64,000 nt of DNA from Candidatus Borrarchaeum weybense (GTDB taxonomy: Archaea; Asgardarchaeota; Sifarchaeia; Borrarchaeales; Borrarchaeaceae), in NCBI GenBank assembly GCA_019057385.1, contig JAHQJS010000008.1, positions 124,001 to 188,000 on the forward strand, given 5' to 3'. Shown one piece after another: positions 8,896 through 17,535 of the stretch (positions within the stretch are counted from its first letter, which is position 1; the number at the start of each line of letters is the position of its first letter). The position numbers and the translations under genes are program-made. The notes beneath the pieces are model-generated. The model did not search any database. It saw only the letters and a list, made by a program, of their open reading frames with translations, and was not told where the DNA came from.

Positions 8896-9329
8896 GCGGG
8901 AAGTCCACTTCCGGAAGGTGGGGGATGAAAGTCGATGGCTTTTTATAGTTTTTTTGAACTTATATACCTGGTACGGCGAGTGTACCCGTAATGCCCGACT
9001 GGGTGGAGGTATATCCTCCTGTAAGTGACCAGTCAGCAAGTGACAGGGCTAAACGTGAGGATGCCCGTGCATGAGGTCTTATCCAGCGTCAAGAAAGTCT
9101 CCTTAGTGTGTGCAGTTTGCTAACCTGCCAAGCAGGCAGGTAACAGATCAATAACATCCTGCAGGCAGATAATCAAGGGGCAGGATAAGGGTGAGCAGCG
9201 TGTGCAACCTGGTAAGCTTCCGTAAGCCCATAACTGTAGGAAAAGTGGCGAAGCGTCGCCTCCCGTGAGGGAGCGAGAACTACAATGGAAAGCTGGAAGC
9301 CCCATCCGAAAGGCTGGGGAGGATGTCAC
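8896..9329 (+). mobile_element. Non-autonomous IS200/IS605-type element without tnpB
   Basis: The left end is GCGGGAAGTCCACTT with a G-rich partner arm, then GGATGAAAGTCGATGGC and a TTTTTATAG run. The right end is GGAAGCCCCATCC...GGCTGGGG followed by GATGTCAC. The 434 bp between start and end hold no open reading frame of note but are GC-rich and full of short inverted repeats (for example GGAGGTATATCCTCC near 9006 and GCGTCGCCTCCCGTGAGGG near 9255), unlike the AT-rich genes around it. This suggests a structured RNA rather than a decayed gene. It ends 13 bp short of the stop of the OSTC-like gene. Confidence 0.7.
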
Positions 9330-9342
9330 CAAAATACTATCC

Positions 9343-9756
9343 TTATGGCAGTTTTGGAATCATCATATATAAAAGGCCGAAATATGCTGCAATCACTGCA
9401 ATGACTCCAATAAGAAGAAGTGTCCGTGCGTAAGTTGGTTCGTAAAAATACCTTGTGCTATAGAATATGACTACAAAACCTATGAAACCCACAAACATTA
9501 ACATGCCCGCAACGATACCTTCGATGATAAATTGAGAATCAAGACTTTCATAGATTAAAACAGGGATACCATATTGTGAACCTAGTGGAAGCGGCTCTTT
9601 GACAATATCGAAAAGAAGTCCCACATAGATCGTAAAAATGAATATTATCGTTATTTGAAGGAGCAAACCTGTTGGAATCTCGGATGGAAGCTGAAGTTTA
9701 GGTTTTCTGAGAATAATTTTTGGTTTTCTGATTCCTGGAATCCATCTTAGCCGCAT
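9343..9756 (-). CDS. Probable OSTC/DC2-like (Ost3/Ost6 family) membrane protein
   Basis: The product has 137 residues with a basic N-terminus and three or four transmembrane segments. It aligns by eye with eukaryotic OSTC/DC2, a subunit of the oligosaccharyltransferase that couples it to the translocon. Shared points are a Lys/Pro-rich start (KPKLQLPSEIP against KLKKPPWLHMPS), FDIVKEPLPLGS against YDVIVEPPSVGS, a conserved PV then a Y-x-x-x-x-x-Q-[FY]-I-[IM]-EG core (SQFIIEG), then a GFIGF/GGLGF helix, and a final helix ending in a KLP-type tail. No thioredoxin domain is present, as in OSTC and unlike full-length Ost3. I chose ATG at 9756; an open extension to 9840 runs into a transposon end. 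It lies between two elements with no other gene. Confidence 0.7.
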   Translation of the reverse strand: MRLRWIPGIRKPKIILRKPKLQLPSEIPTGLLLQITIIFIFTIYVGLLFDIVKEPLPLGSQYGIPVLIYESLDSQFIIEGIVAGMLMFVGFIGFVVIFYSTRYFYEPTYARTLLLIGVIAVIAAYFGLLYMMIPKLP

Positions 9757-9827
9757 GGAATAGCACCTGATCACATATAAAACGTTTCTTGTTTTTAACA
9801 CAAGTTTGTGTTTTATATAACCTCCGC

Positions 9828-10222
9828 AATAAGACTTCATCCGCTAGGGTGGAGATGAATTGCGGTATATTTCTTTGTAAAGTGGTGGGCACCTCCCCTT
9901 TTTGCTGGGACAAGAGCAGGTGCCCCGAACTATATTTAACGACCTGTAAAGGTCAGCTCCGCAACCGCGGGTAGGTCCTCATCGCCAATGTTGGGGCAGG
10001 CACAAAACATGATGATGGTGCAGGTCTCAGGATAGCGACCTGGGTCGTCCACCATGTCTTTCAGAGCCCGGAACTTGAGGAGCATTCCAGGGTGATTTTC
10101 AGACACTCAGCACCGAACGTAGTTCATCTGCCTCCACCCTGAAGGAGACATCACTCAGGCTAATCTCTTACCCCTCTACAGGGACTTTTTCAAGCCCCTT
10201 CCGTCAGGGAGGGGTAGTTGAC
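9828..10222 (+). mobile_element. Non-autonomous IS200/IS605-type element without tnpB
   Basis: The left end is AAGACTTCATCC...GGTGGAGATGAATTGCGG, the same plan as other left ends here. The right end is CAAGCCCCTTCCGTCAGGGAGGGGTAGTTGAC. The inside holds several GC-rich inverted repeats (for example GGGCACCTCCCC with GGTGCCCC, and ACCTGTAAAGGTC) and no plausible protein. With the element at 8896 it brackets the OSTC-like gene, both in the same orientation. Confidence 0.65.
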
Positions 10223-10453
10223 ATGCTTCTTTGACTTGCACCATTTTTCTTTCGGAACTTTATAATTGTTTCTGTCATAACTTGTAAACGATGATTCCCT
10301 TATAGTCTGTTTAACAAAAAAATCTTATACTATTTTGCATTATCTCCAAAATAAGTCCTTTCTTACATATTCATTGAATTTCTGAATCTTTTTTCATGAA
10401 AGTTTAACCAGAAATTGCTCGTAGAGATTCAAGTTACACAAAAGGTAAAAACG

Positions 10454-11155
10454 ATGAAAATAGCCATAATATCTGATATCCATTCAAATTTAGAAGCCTT
10501 TAATGCAGTACTCCGAGATATTGGGGAAGTAGAGTGTGTTTTATGTGTTGGAGATTTGGTGGGTTATGGACCAGATCCAAATAAAGTAATTGAACTTCTT
10601 AAAATATTAGGTATAAAATCTGTAATGGGAAATCACGATTACGCTACTATCACAAATTCAGCGCAAATTTTTAATGAAATTGCAGCAGAAGCAATTTATT
10701 GGAGTCATAGAACTATTACAGAAGAGAATATGAAACTACTTGCTTCTTTACCCGAGCATATGTTGGTTGAGTTCGATAATTTGTCATTATATCTTGTTCA
10801 TGGAAGTCCTCGTGATCCATTAAACGAATATGTTATTCCTAATACGCCTGATGAATTGTTATTACAATTTCTAAGTCAGACTAATACAAATTGTTTAATC
10901 ATGGGTCATACCCACCTTCCTTTTTATATAGACTTCAAAGAAAAAAACACAGGGATCGTATTAAATCCAGGAAGCGTCGGACAACCAAGGGACCATGATC
11001 CGCGTGCAAGTTATTGCATTATTGACTATGATGAGGATGAGAAGGTCACTGTCACGCTAAAGAGAGTAGATTATGATATTAAAAAAGTAAGTGAAAAAAT
11101 CCGAAAGGCAGGTCTTCCAGAGTTTCTTGCTGAGAGATTGTTCCATGGCCGTTAG
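10454..11155 (+). CDS. Calcineurin-like metallophosphoesterase (MJ0936/YfcE type)
   Basis: This 233-residue protein has all five metallophosphoesterase motifs: SDIHSN at the start, GDLVGYGPDP, GNHDYA, VHGSPRDPL and GHTHLP. These bind a di-metal centre that hydrolyses phosphodiesters. The physiological substrate is unknown for this archaeal group. The ATG at 10454 gives the standard MKIAIISDIHSN start; a short upstream extension to 10415 is unlikely. It is followed by carS 56 bp on in the same direction and may be co-transcribed. Confidence 0.88.
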   Translation: MKIAIISDIHSNLEAFNAVLRDIGEVECVLCVGDLVGYGPDPNKVIELLKILGIKSVMGNHDYATITNSAQIFNEIAAEAIYWSHRTITEENMKLLASLPEHMLVEFDNLSLYLVHGSPRDPLNEYVIPNTPDELLLQFLSQTNTNCLIMGHTHLPFYIDFKEKNTGIVLNPGSVGQPRDHDPRASYCIIDYDEDEKVTVTLKRVDYDIKKVSEKIRKAGLPEFLAERLFHGR

Positions 11156-11211
11156 ATTTGAAAATTGAACTACAGTTTCTCTATGGTTCCTAATAAACTG
11201 AGCTGAATCCC

Positions 11212-11763
11212 ATGGCATTAGATTTGAGTCTAATAATGTTCCTACAAGCAATTTGGTTTATTCTCCCTGCATATGCTGCGAATGGGCTGCCAGTACTCTT
11301 TGGAGGCGGGCCACCAATTGATTTTGGTAAGACTCTCAATGAAAAGCGCATATTTGGAGATGGAAAAACAATTCGTGGTTTTATTGGAGGCGTTATATCT
11401 GGAACGCTTGTTGGATTAACACTCTTTTATGTTGGCCCGATATTGAATCAGTCAATTCCTGAGAGTCAGGGTCTTATAGAACTCTCATATAATCCCATAG
11501 TAGCCTTATTAATTTCCGTAGGGGCTTTAATTGGTGACCTTGTTGGATCTTTCATCAAACGACGTTTAAATCTGAAACGCGGAGCCCCTGCTCCAGTTCT
11601 TGATCAAATCACGTTTCTTGTTTTTGCCTTTTTATTCGCTTTGTTAATAATTAGACCCATTCCTCTTGAATATGTTATTTTCCTTATTCCTTTGACTTTA
11701 GGGTTACATCTTTTCACAAATTTTATAAGTTGGCTTATTGGGATCAAAAAGGTACCTTACTGA
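11212..11763 (+). CDS. carS: CDP-archaeol synthase
   Basis: This integral membrane enzyme activates digeranylgeranylglyceryl phosphate with CTP to give CDP-archaeol, the branch point for archaeal phospholipids. The 183-residue protein has about five hydrophobic segments. The family signature is present: LPAYAANGLPVLFGGG near the N-terminus, then GDGKTIRGF, then LIGDLVGSFIKRRLNLKRG in the C-terminal half. Length matches the archaeal DUF46/CarS family. It shows the host makes ether-linked archaeal lipids. Confidence 0.93.
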   Translation: MALDLSLIMFLQAIWFILPAYAANGLPVLFGGGPPIDFGKTLNEKRIFGDGKTIRGFIGGVISGTLVGLTLFYVGPILNQSIPESQGLIELSYNPIVALLISVGALIGDLVGSFIKRRLNLKRGAPAPVLDQITFLVFAFLFALLIIRPIPLEYVIFLIPLTLGLHLFTNFISWLIGIKKVPY

Positions 11764-11779
11764 CTTTCTGGGTGAAAGC

Positions 11780-12583
11780 ATGGCTACAATTGGACTGTTA
11801 GTTTCAAATCCTAGAATCTATTATAGAATAACAAAACTTCTTAAAAATCATGATATTGGTTTTAGATCTCTTACATCCGGCGAAATCCCTCCTTCTGACC
11901 TTTTACTTTTAATAACAACAAAAAGCGAGGATTCTATGATCTTAGAGAATGTGGAAAAATTGTATATTTCTGCTGATACACCTAACAACTACATCTTAGC
12001 TCGTATCACTGCATTTCTGCATTCTCGCATCACTGCATTTGAGGAAATTGTAATTGGAGTAGATCCAGGATTTTCGTCATTTGGAATCGCAATTTTTGGT
12101 GATAGTGTGCTTATTGAAACAATCACCACTTTCAATGTCCAAGAAACTTATCAAAAACTTGTCCAAGTCACTAAGCTTTATGAAACAGACAAAAAAATCA
12201 TTAAAATAGGTTCAAGCGAATCTTTTTGCCGCACACACCTACTTTCAATCTTATTACCGTATTGTTTAGAACATAAAATTCTAATTGAAGAAGTTAACGA
12301 GGAACGAACAAGTATTTCAAGTCTACCAACTGACATTGATTCTAAGGAAAAGTCAAAAGATGTAATTGCAGCCATCCATATTGCTATGCGAGAAGGTGAA
12401 CCACTTCATGATTATAAACGCGAAATTAAGGAAGGCGAGATTAAACTTTTGCAGGAAAAAAGTCGACAATTAACCAACGGAAAAATAAGTATCAGCCGAT
12501 ACCTTGCATTACAAGTTGCTGAAGGTAAATTAAGCTTGGATGATGCATTACGTCTACATCAGAGTGAAAATTGTGCAACATGA
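11780..12583 (+). CDS. Archaeal protein with an RNase H/RuvC-like domain
   Basis: The product has 267 residues from an ATG at 11780, with GGGTGA (11770-11775) upstream; a frame extension back to 11738 overlaps carS. After an N-terminal alpha/beta part of about 90 residues comes IVIGVDPGFSSFGIAIFG, the first strands of an RNase H/RuvC-type fold with its acidic residue. The middle has IKIGSSESFCR and ILIEEVNEE, possible later strands. The C-terminal segment (SISRYLALQVAEGKLSLDDALRLH) is helical. The fold is suggestive of a nuclease or Holliday-junction-like enzyme, but the activity is not established. It may be in one operon with carS and the next gene. Confidence 0.6.
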   Translation: MATIGLLVSNPRIYYRITKLLKNHDIGFRSLTSGEIPPSDLLLLITTKSEDSMILENVEKLYISADTPNNYILARITAFLHSRITAFEEIVIGVDPGFSSFGIAIFGDSVLIETITTFNVQETYQKLVQVTKLYETDKKIIKIGSSESFCRTHLLSILLPYCLEHKILIEEVNEERTSISSLPTDIDSKEKSKDVIAAIHIAMREGEPLHDYKREIKEGEIKLLQEKSRQLTNGKISISRYLALQVAEGKLSLDDALRLHQSENCAT

Positions 12584-12673
12584 ACATCTCATAAAGAGAA
12601 TTCAATAAACTTGAGTTTAATATGATATATTAGACTTTATTATAGAATTTATAGCAGAAATGGTTGGAAATGA

Positions 12674-13954
12674 GTGTCTATTCACAAAATAAAGAGTGGA
12701 GAAACTCTTATTGTTGAAGGTCCTGCACGAATAGTTGTAGATGAAGGTGAATTAACACTAATTGGGGCTCCAATTAGACAGGGAGATGCCATTGTTATTA
12801 AGAAATCAAGACATGTTGCTATGGAAGGGGCTACAGATTCCACACTCAAAATTTCCCTCGGTGCTAGTGCCCATGTAGATCTTCTGAATACATCATCTAT
12901 TCCTCTTGAATGGAAAGAACTCGCTGCAACTCTTAACAAACATATTTTACCTTTTTGTGCTGTGTTTTTTGGAGACGTAGATACAGGTAAAACAACTTTC
13001 GTCACGTATCTTGCTAATCTTTTCTATCAATGGGGTAAGAAAACAGCGATTTTAAGCACTGATCTCGGACAAGGCTTTCCAGGACTAATTACTTTGTACC
13101 AACTTGAGACTCCAATTATTGATATGGCTGAAATAACGCCCACAGATGCGTTCTTCGTAGGTTCAACAACTCCCGACTGTTTTGAGAATAGGGTAATGAT
13201 TGGAATCGAAGCGATGCTTAAGAAAGCAGAATCGTTAGGAATTGAGGCACTTTTTGTGGATACAACGGGCTGGGTATATGGCTTTAAAGCAAGAGAATTA
13301 AAAAAATCGCTGATACAACTCATTCAGCCAGATTTACTTATAGTAGTGGAGCGAGAACGAGAATTGGAGCATCTTATAAGACCTTTTTTAAATTCAACAA
13401 AAGTCCATCGTATGCCGGTTTCACCAAAAATACGTTACAGAGATCGAACAGATAGAAAGTTTTTGAGAGAATCTATGCTTTCGAAACAATTGTCAGGCTC
13501 GGATACTATCACATTCCATTTTAAGGAAGTTAGTTTTCTTAATTCATTTCTAAATACAGGAGAGATAGTATCAGGTCCACTAAGTGAAAAAATTTGTGAA
13601 ATTGTTGGGTATGTTCCTAAATATGTTGAATTATGTCAGGATGCGATTCTTATTGCAGAAGATCCCGAAACGCCACTCTCTGAAAATATGATTGAAAAGT
13701 TTCAAGAAGAATTCCCACATTTGCCAATCCAAATTATTAACGCAAAAATTATTGAAAATGTGCTTGTTGGCTTAATCGACTTACAAAATACGTTTCTTGG
13801 CTATGGTGTGATAACAAACATTGACTTCTTTAAACACCTAATAACTATCTATACACCAGTTTCTAAAGAGCATATCGCTTCCATTCAATTTGGATCCATT
13901 AAAGTAACCCAAGACGGTCAAGAACTCTGTTGGATCCATCCATGGACTTTTTAA
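12674..13954 (+). CDS. Clp1/Grc3-like polynucleotide kinase
   Basis: This 426-residue protein resembles the archaeal Clp1 family, which phosphorylates 5'-OH ends of RNA (and DNA). An N-terminal beta-rich domain (residues 1-90) is followed by the Walker A motif GDVDTGKTT (about 100-108), then STDLGQGFPG and VDTTGWVYG, which fit the substrate-binding and Walker B regions, and a beta-rich C-terminal domain. The start is GTG at 12674, where the protein reads MSIHKIKSGE; an ATG at 12670 is in another frame. In eukaryotes Clp1 and Grc3 act in tRNA splicing and rRNA processing; in archaea the role is likely RNA repair or processing. Confidence 0.82.
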   Translation: MSIHKIKSGETLIVEGPARIVVDEGELTLIGAPIRQGDAIVIKKSRHVAMEGATDSTLKISLGASAHVDLLNTSSIPLEWKELAATLNKHILPFCAVFFGDVDTGKTTFVTYLANLFYQWGKKTAILSTDLGQGFPGLITLYQLETPIIDMAEITPTDAFFVGSTTPDCFENRVMIGIEAMLKKAESLGIEALFVDTTGWVYGFKARELKKSLIQLIQPDLLIVVERERELEHLIRPFLNSTKVHRMPVSPKIRYRDRTDRKFLRESMLSKQLSGSDTITFHFKEVSFLNSFLNTGEIVSGPLSEKICEIVGYVPKYVELCQDAILIAEDPETPLSENMIEKFQEEFPHLPIQIINAKIIENVLVGLIDLQNTFLGYGVITNIDFFKHLITIYTPVSKEHIASIQFGSIKVTQDGQELCWIHPWTF

Positions 13955-14066
13955 TGTTTATCTCATAGTTATAAAAACTTCTAGGTTGTCAACAAAATTT
14001 TATAGAATATTTTCAAATACGTTGAGTTATTTAGCTCAATCCTAGAAACAGTGTTTTCCCGCAGGA

Positions 14067-14092
14067 TTTAAAAATGTGTTTTCATACATGTG
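14067..14092 (+). promoter_or_regulatory. TATA element of the pilus locus, probably leaderless
   Basis: GATTTAAAAATG, centred near 14070, looks like an archaeal TATA box. The first gene of the pilus locus starts about 23-26 bp downstream, so its mRNA would begin at or next to the start codon. There is no purine-rich ribosome-binding site before it, which fits a leaderless message. Confidence 0.45.
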
Positions 14093-14911
14093 ATGGGTGA
14101 GTCTTTGAACGCTCTACTTCTATGGATCCGAATTATTGCTGCATTTGGACCACTTATTTACGCCTCCATATCTGATTTACGTACACGTATGGTAGAGCAT
14201 GAATTGATCTGGCTAATCATGATAATTACTGGTATAATCATTACATTTTTTGAAGCCATGGTGTTTCAAGATCTTCGTATTTTGTTAGACCTTGCAATTA
14301 ATGTAGGTTTGTCCTTCGTTGTAGCGTTTCTTTTATTCTATGCTGGTCTTTTCGGAGGTGCTGATGGAAAGGCACTTATCAGTCTTTCATTTCTTTTCCC
14401 GAGAACTCCTTTACAATTTTTTAATTGGGGGTTTAGACCATTACTGCCTTTCTTTTTTCTTACTATATTTAGCAACGCATTACTTCTCACAGTATTAATA
14501 CCTTTAGTGCTAGCAGTAATCAATCTTGCTGATTATTTCACTAATAAAGAATTATTTTATGGAATAGAAAATGAACCTTTATGGAAAAAAGCACTCGTTG
14601 TGTTCATAGGTTTTCGAACGAACATTCCACCACCTCAGCACGTATATCCCTTATTAGAACTTGTAGAAGTGAAAGGAATTCTAACACCGCAATTAAAACT
14701 ATTCGATAAAATTTCCACAGAATCCGAAGAAGTCGATGGTAAGAACTTACAAACGATAAAAGAGTTTTTATACGAGAATGCAGAACCCAAAATAGAGAAG
14801 TTGTGGGTGAGCCCAGGTATACCTTTCATAATCCCAATAACATTTGGTCTCCTTACAGCACTTATAGTTGGTGATTTACTACTCTTAATAATAAGTTTAT
14901 TGATAGTTTAA
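14093..14911 (+). CDS. Prepilin peptidase (A24 aspartic protease)
   Basis: This 272-residue membrane protease cleaves the class III signal peptides of archaeal pilins. The two catalytic aspartates sit in SISDLRTRMVEHE near residue 25 and in FGGADGKALIS near residue 85 (GxxD form of the GxGD motif). Six or so hydrophobic segments are present, with a larger soluble loop (residues 165-230) and a final C-terminal helix. The start is ATG at 14093; GTG at 14090 is also in frame. It leads a run of nine same-strand genes that build a type IV pilus, so it is probably dedicated to the pilins downstream. Confidence 0.88.
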   Translation: MGESLNALLLWIRIIAAFGPLIYASISDLRTRMVEHELIWLIMIITGIIITFFEAMVFQDLRILLDLAINVGLSFVVAFLLFYAGLFGGADGKALISLSFLFPRTPLQFFNWGFRPLLPFFFLTIFSNALLLTVLIPLVLAVINLADYFTNKELFYGIENEPLWKKALVVFIGFRTNIPPPQHVYPLLELVEVKGILTPQLKLFDKISTESEEVDGKNLQTIKEFLYENAEPKIEKLWVSPGIPFIIPITFGLLTALIVGDLLLLIISLLIV

Positions 14912-14940
14912 TAAGAAAATCAGCCCTCTCTTAAGTATTA

Positions 14941-16602
14941 ATGGAGTTGAAAGCCATGGGGAGAGACCCAGTTGTAGAAGAAAAAGATATGGATAAAGCA
15001 AAGGAGAAAGATCTCCCCACAGATTTCGTCCTTCCAGAGGATATGGAATTTAAAGACATTGCCGCAGAATTTTCAGATCCGTCTTCTGAGGCTGCGCCAA
15101 TTACACCAGAAACCATACCACAACTTGAAGAAACCTACCCTCTTATCCCGCCTTTTGCATATACACTCATACAAACGGATCCGGATACAAAGCAAACGCG
15201 TTACATGGTTGTAGAGGTTCCATTATCAGAAGAAGAGACTACGACCTTCAACATGATTCGCGAAATCTTAACAGAAGAACTTGAACTTGATTTTTCCTTA
15301 CTTAGAGACAGAGAAAAGACAGATGAATATCTCAAGCAAACTATAATGCGAATCATAAGAGATTACGCGATAAAACTTGATGAACGAAGTCTTGATAAAA
15401 TTGTATATTACATTACACGAGATTATATTGGATTTGGAACACTTGAGCCACTTCTTCGCGATCATATGATAGAGGACATATCCTGCGATGGTGTAGGAGT
15501 TCCTATCTACATATGGCATCGTAAATACGATTCAATTCCAACAAATATTCTATATGACGAAGATAAAGATGTAGATAGTGTTGTTATAAAAATGGCGCAA
15601 CGCGCAGGTCGCCACATATCTATTGCTAGTCCACTTCTAGATGCGTCCCTTCCTGATGGATCCCGAGTTCAATTGACACTAGGAAGAGAAGTAACTCAAA
15701 ATGGATCTACTTTTACTATAAGAAAATTTAGGGCCGATCCATTAACAATTACTGATCTCGTCATGTTTAATACATTAAGTGTGGAAATGGCAGCATATCT
15801 TTGGTTCTGTATCGAAAACAGACATTCGGCACTCATTGCAGGAGGCATCGCTTCTGGCAAGACCACACTTCTCAATTCGCTATCTATGTTTATTCTCCCT
15901 GACCTTAAGATCATCTCAATAGAAGATACAGCTGAATTAAATATTCCACATGAAAATTGGATACCATCTGTTGCTAGAACAGGTTTTGGCGCTGAAAAAG
16001 CTGGACGAAAGCGTGGTCAGATCACGTTATTCGACTTATTAAAAGCCGCACTTCGTCAAAGACCGGATTACATCCTAGTAGGAGAAATCAGAGGAGCGGA
16101 AGCCTATAGTCTGTTCCAAGCTATGGCAACAGGTCATCTTGGAATGGCAACAATTCATGGTGATTCAGTAACTTCTGTTATGCATCGTTTAACCTCAGAA
16201 CCTATGAATATTCCCAGAGCCCTACTTGCTTCACTAGACATTGTTGTAGTTCAAAGAAAAATTCGTTATGGCGGGAAATCTATAAGGCGTAGTATCGCCC
16301 TCCAAGAAATGATAGGATTGGATCCTGTCACAAGGGAACTTTTAACGAACAGGGCATTTGTTTGGAATGCACAGGACGATTCTCACCAATACCTTGGCCG
16401 AAGCGTTATCCTTGAAAAAATTATGGATGCTATAGGTGTGTCCGAAAGAGATATATGGGACGAAATCGAGAGACGCAAGATAGTACTCCGATGGATGGTA
16501 AAAAATCGAATTAGATATTATGAAGACGTTGCAAACGTAATTCGTGAATATGTGGCCGCTCCTGAAGAAACCTATGAAAAAGCCAGGAGAGGTCTAACGT
16601 AG
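14941..16602 (+). CDS. Type IV pilus/secretion assembly ATPase (GspE/ArlI/TadA family)
   Basis: This 553-residue cytoplasmic motor powers pilus extension. An acidic N-terminal region of about 100 residues is followed by the N-terminal domain and then the ATPase core. Walker A is GGIASGKTT at about 301-309, the Asp box lies around SIEDTAEL, Walker B is ILVGEIRG near 379-385, and the His box is ATIHGD. All are intact. The C-terminal part (residues 490-553) is charged and helical. It is followed after 12 bp by the platform protein gene with GGAG before it. The spacing throughout this locus (6-30 bp) indicates one operon. Confidence 0.93.
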   Translation: MELKAMGRDPVVEEKDMDKAKEKDLPTDFVLPEDMEFKDIAAEFSDPSSEAAPITPETIPQLEETYPLIPPFAYTLIQTDPDTKQTRYMVVEVPLSEEETTTFNMIREILTEELELDFSLLRDREKTDEYLKQTIMRIIRDYAIKLDERSLDKIVYYITRDYIGFGTLEPLLRDHMIEDISCDGVGVPIYIWHRKYDSIPTNILYDEDKDVDSVVIKMAQRAGRHISIASPLLDASLPDGSRVQLTLGREVTQNGSTFTIRKFRADPLTITDLVMFNTLSVEMAAYLWFCIENRHSALIAGGIASGKTTLLNSLSMFILPDLKIISIEDTAELNIPHENWIPSVARTGFGAEKAGRKRGQITLFDLLKAALRQRPDYILVGEIRGAEAYSLFQAMATGHLGMATIHGDSVTSVMHRLTSEPMNIPRALLASLDIVVVQRKIRYGGKSIRRSIALQEMIGLDPVTRELLTNRAFVWNAQDDSHQYLGRSVILEKIMDAIGVSERDIWDEIERRKIVLRWMVKNRIRYYEDVANVIREYVAAPEETYEKARRGLT

Positions 16603-16614
16603 GAGTCGTTAAAT

Positions 16615-17517
16615 ATGAGTAAACAATTAAAGAAAATCGCCTACCTACAATTTGGTAAATTAGTAGAACCATATCTTAACAGATTTCAAAACCTTGGTGC
16701 AGCTTTAAAAAGAGCAAGTATTGAAATTAGCCTTCGAACTTACCTTAGTATGGCTCTTTTTTCATCATTAATTGCACTTATTGTAGGATTTATTGTACCG
16801 TTTGTAGTTTTATGGGCTTTTTTGGGTCTATTTACAGTCTTATGGTTAACATTTTGGCAGTCTTACATTGTCCCAATTATACTTGCGATAGCCTCTGCGA
16901 TTATCACTTTTCTAGGCTTTTACGCTTACCCATTTCTCATGGCTTCTGGCCGTAAGAAAACACTTGATTCAATTCTACCTGCTGCTGCCAGTTATATGGC
17001 GGCCATGGCAAGTGCAGGTGTTCCCCCGGATAAAATATTCATCTCTCTCTCATCAAGTGATGTAGAAATGGCTCTATCTGAAGAAGCAAGAACAATCTCG
17101 CGAGATCTAGAGATCTTTGGATACGATATTCTTAAAACGCTACAAGAAGCTTCTAAACGTTCACCTTCCCGAAAATTTGCGACGTTTTTGGAAGGCATGA
17201 TCGCCACGATTACATCAGGAGGCGACCTGACTAGATATCTTGCAACTGAAACAAAGACTTTAATGCGTGATAAAGAAGTTGAAACAAGAGAGTATATTGA
17301 GTCATTGGGAATCTTCGCAGAACTGTATCTGACTGCAGCGGTCGTGGGTCCCTTGTTCTTTGTGATCATGTTCTCTATATTAGGGGCACTAGGTGGAGGC
17401 GCAGTAGGATTTGGACTTCCACCAACTGTATTGTTGTCTTTACTGGTGTATGTATTAATCCCCGTCTTTGAAGCTTTCTTTATTATTTTAATAGACTCTA
17501 CACAACCAGCTGAATGA
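16615..17517 (+). CDS. Pilus assembly membrane platform protein (T2SSF/TadB-like), first of a pair
   Basis: The product has 300 residues. Two or three hydrophobic segments lie between residues 40 and 105, then a cytoplasmic T2SSF-type helical domain (residues 110-240, with ILPAAASYMAAMASAGVPPD and ATITSGGDL), then two C-terminal transmembrane segments rich in glycine (LGALGGGAVGFGLPP). This is the inner membrane platform on which the ATPase acts. The neighbouring gene encodes a second protein of the same plan, as in Tad-like systems with TadB and TadC. Confidence 0.85.
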   Translation: MSKQLKKIAYLQFGKLVEPYLNRFQNLGAALKRASIEISLRTYLSMALFSSLIALIVGFIVPFVVLWAFLGLFTVLWLTFWQSYIVPIILAIASAIITFLGFYAYPFLMASGRKKTLDSILPAAASYMAAMASAGVPPDKIFISLSSSDVEMALSEEARTISRDLEIFGYDILKTLQEASKRSPSRKFATFLEGMIATITSGGDLTRYLATETKTLMRDKEVETREYIESLGIFAELYLTAAVVGPLFFVIMFSILGALGGGAVGFGLPPTVLLSLLVYVLIPVFEAFFIILIDSTQPAE

Positions 17518-17535
17518 AATAGGAGTGAGTTAATA

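Noticed and set aside
8996..9330. GC-rich region as RNase P RNA or a group II intron
   Set aside because: The universal RNase P core segments and a domain V-like hairpin could not be found, and the region is bounded by transposon ends.
9757..9840. Longer N-terminus of the OSTC-like protein from ATG 9840
   Set aside because: The extra residues lie in the promoter region and a transposon left end and do not match the family start.
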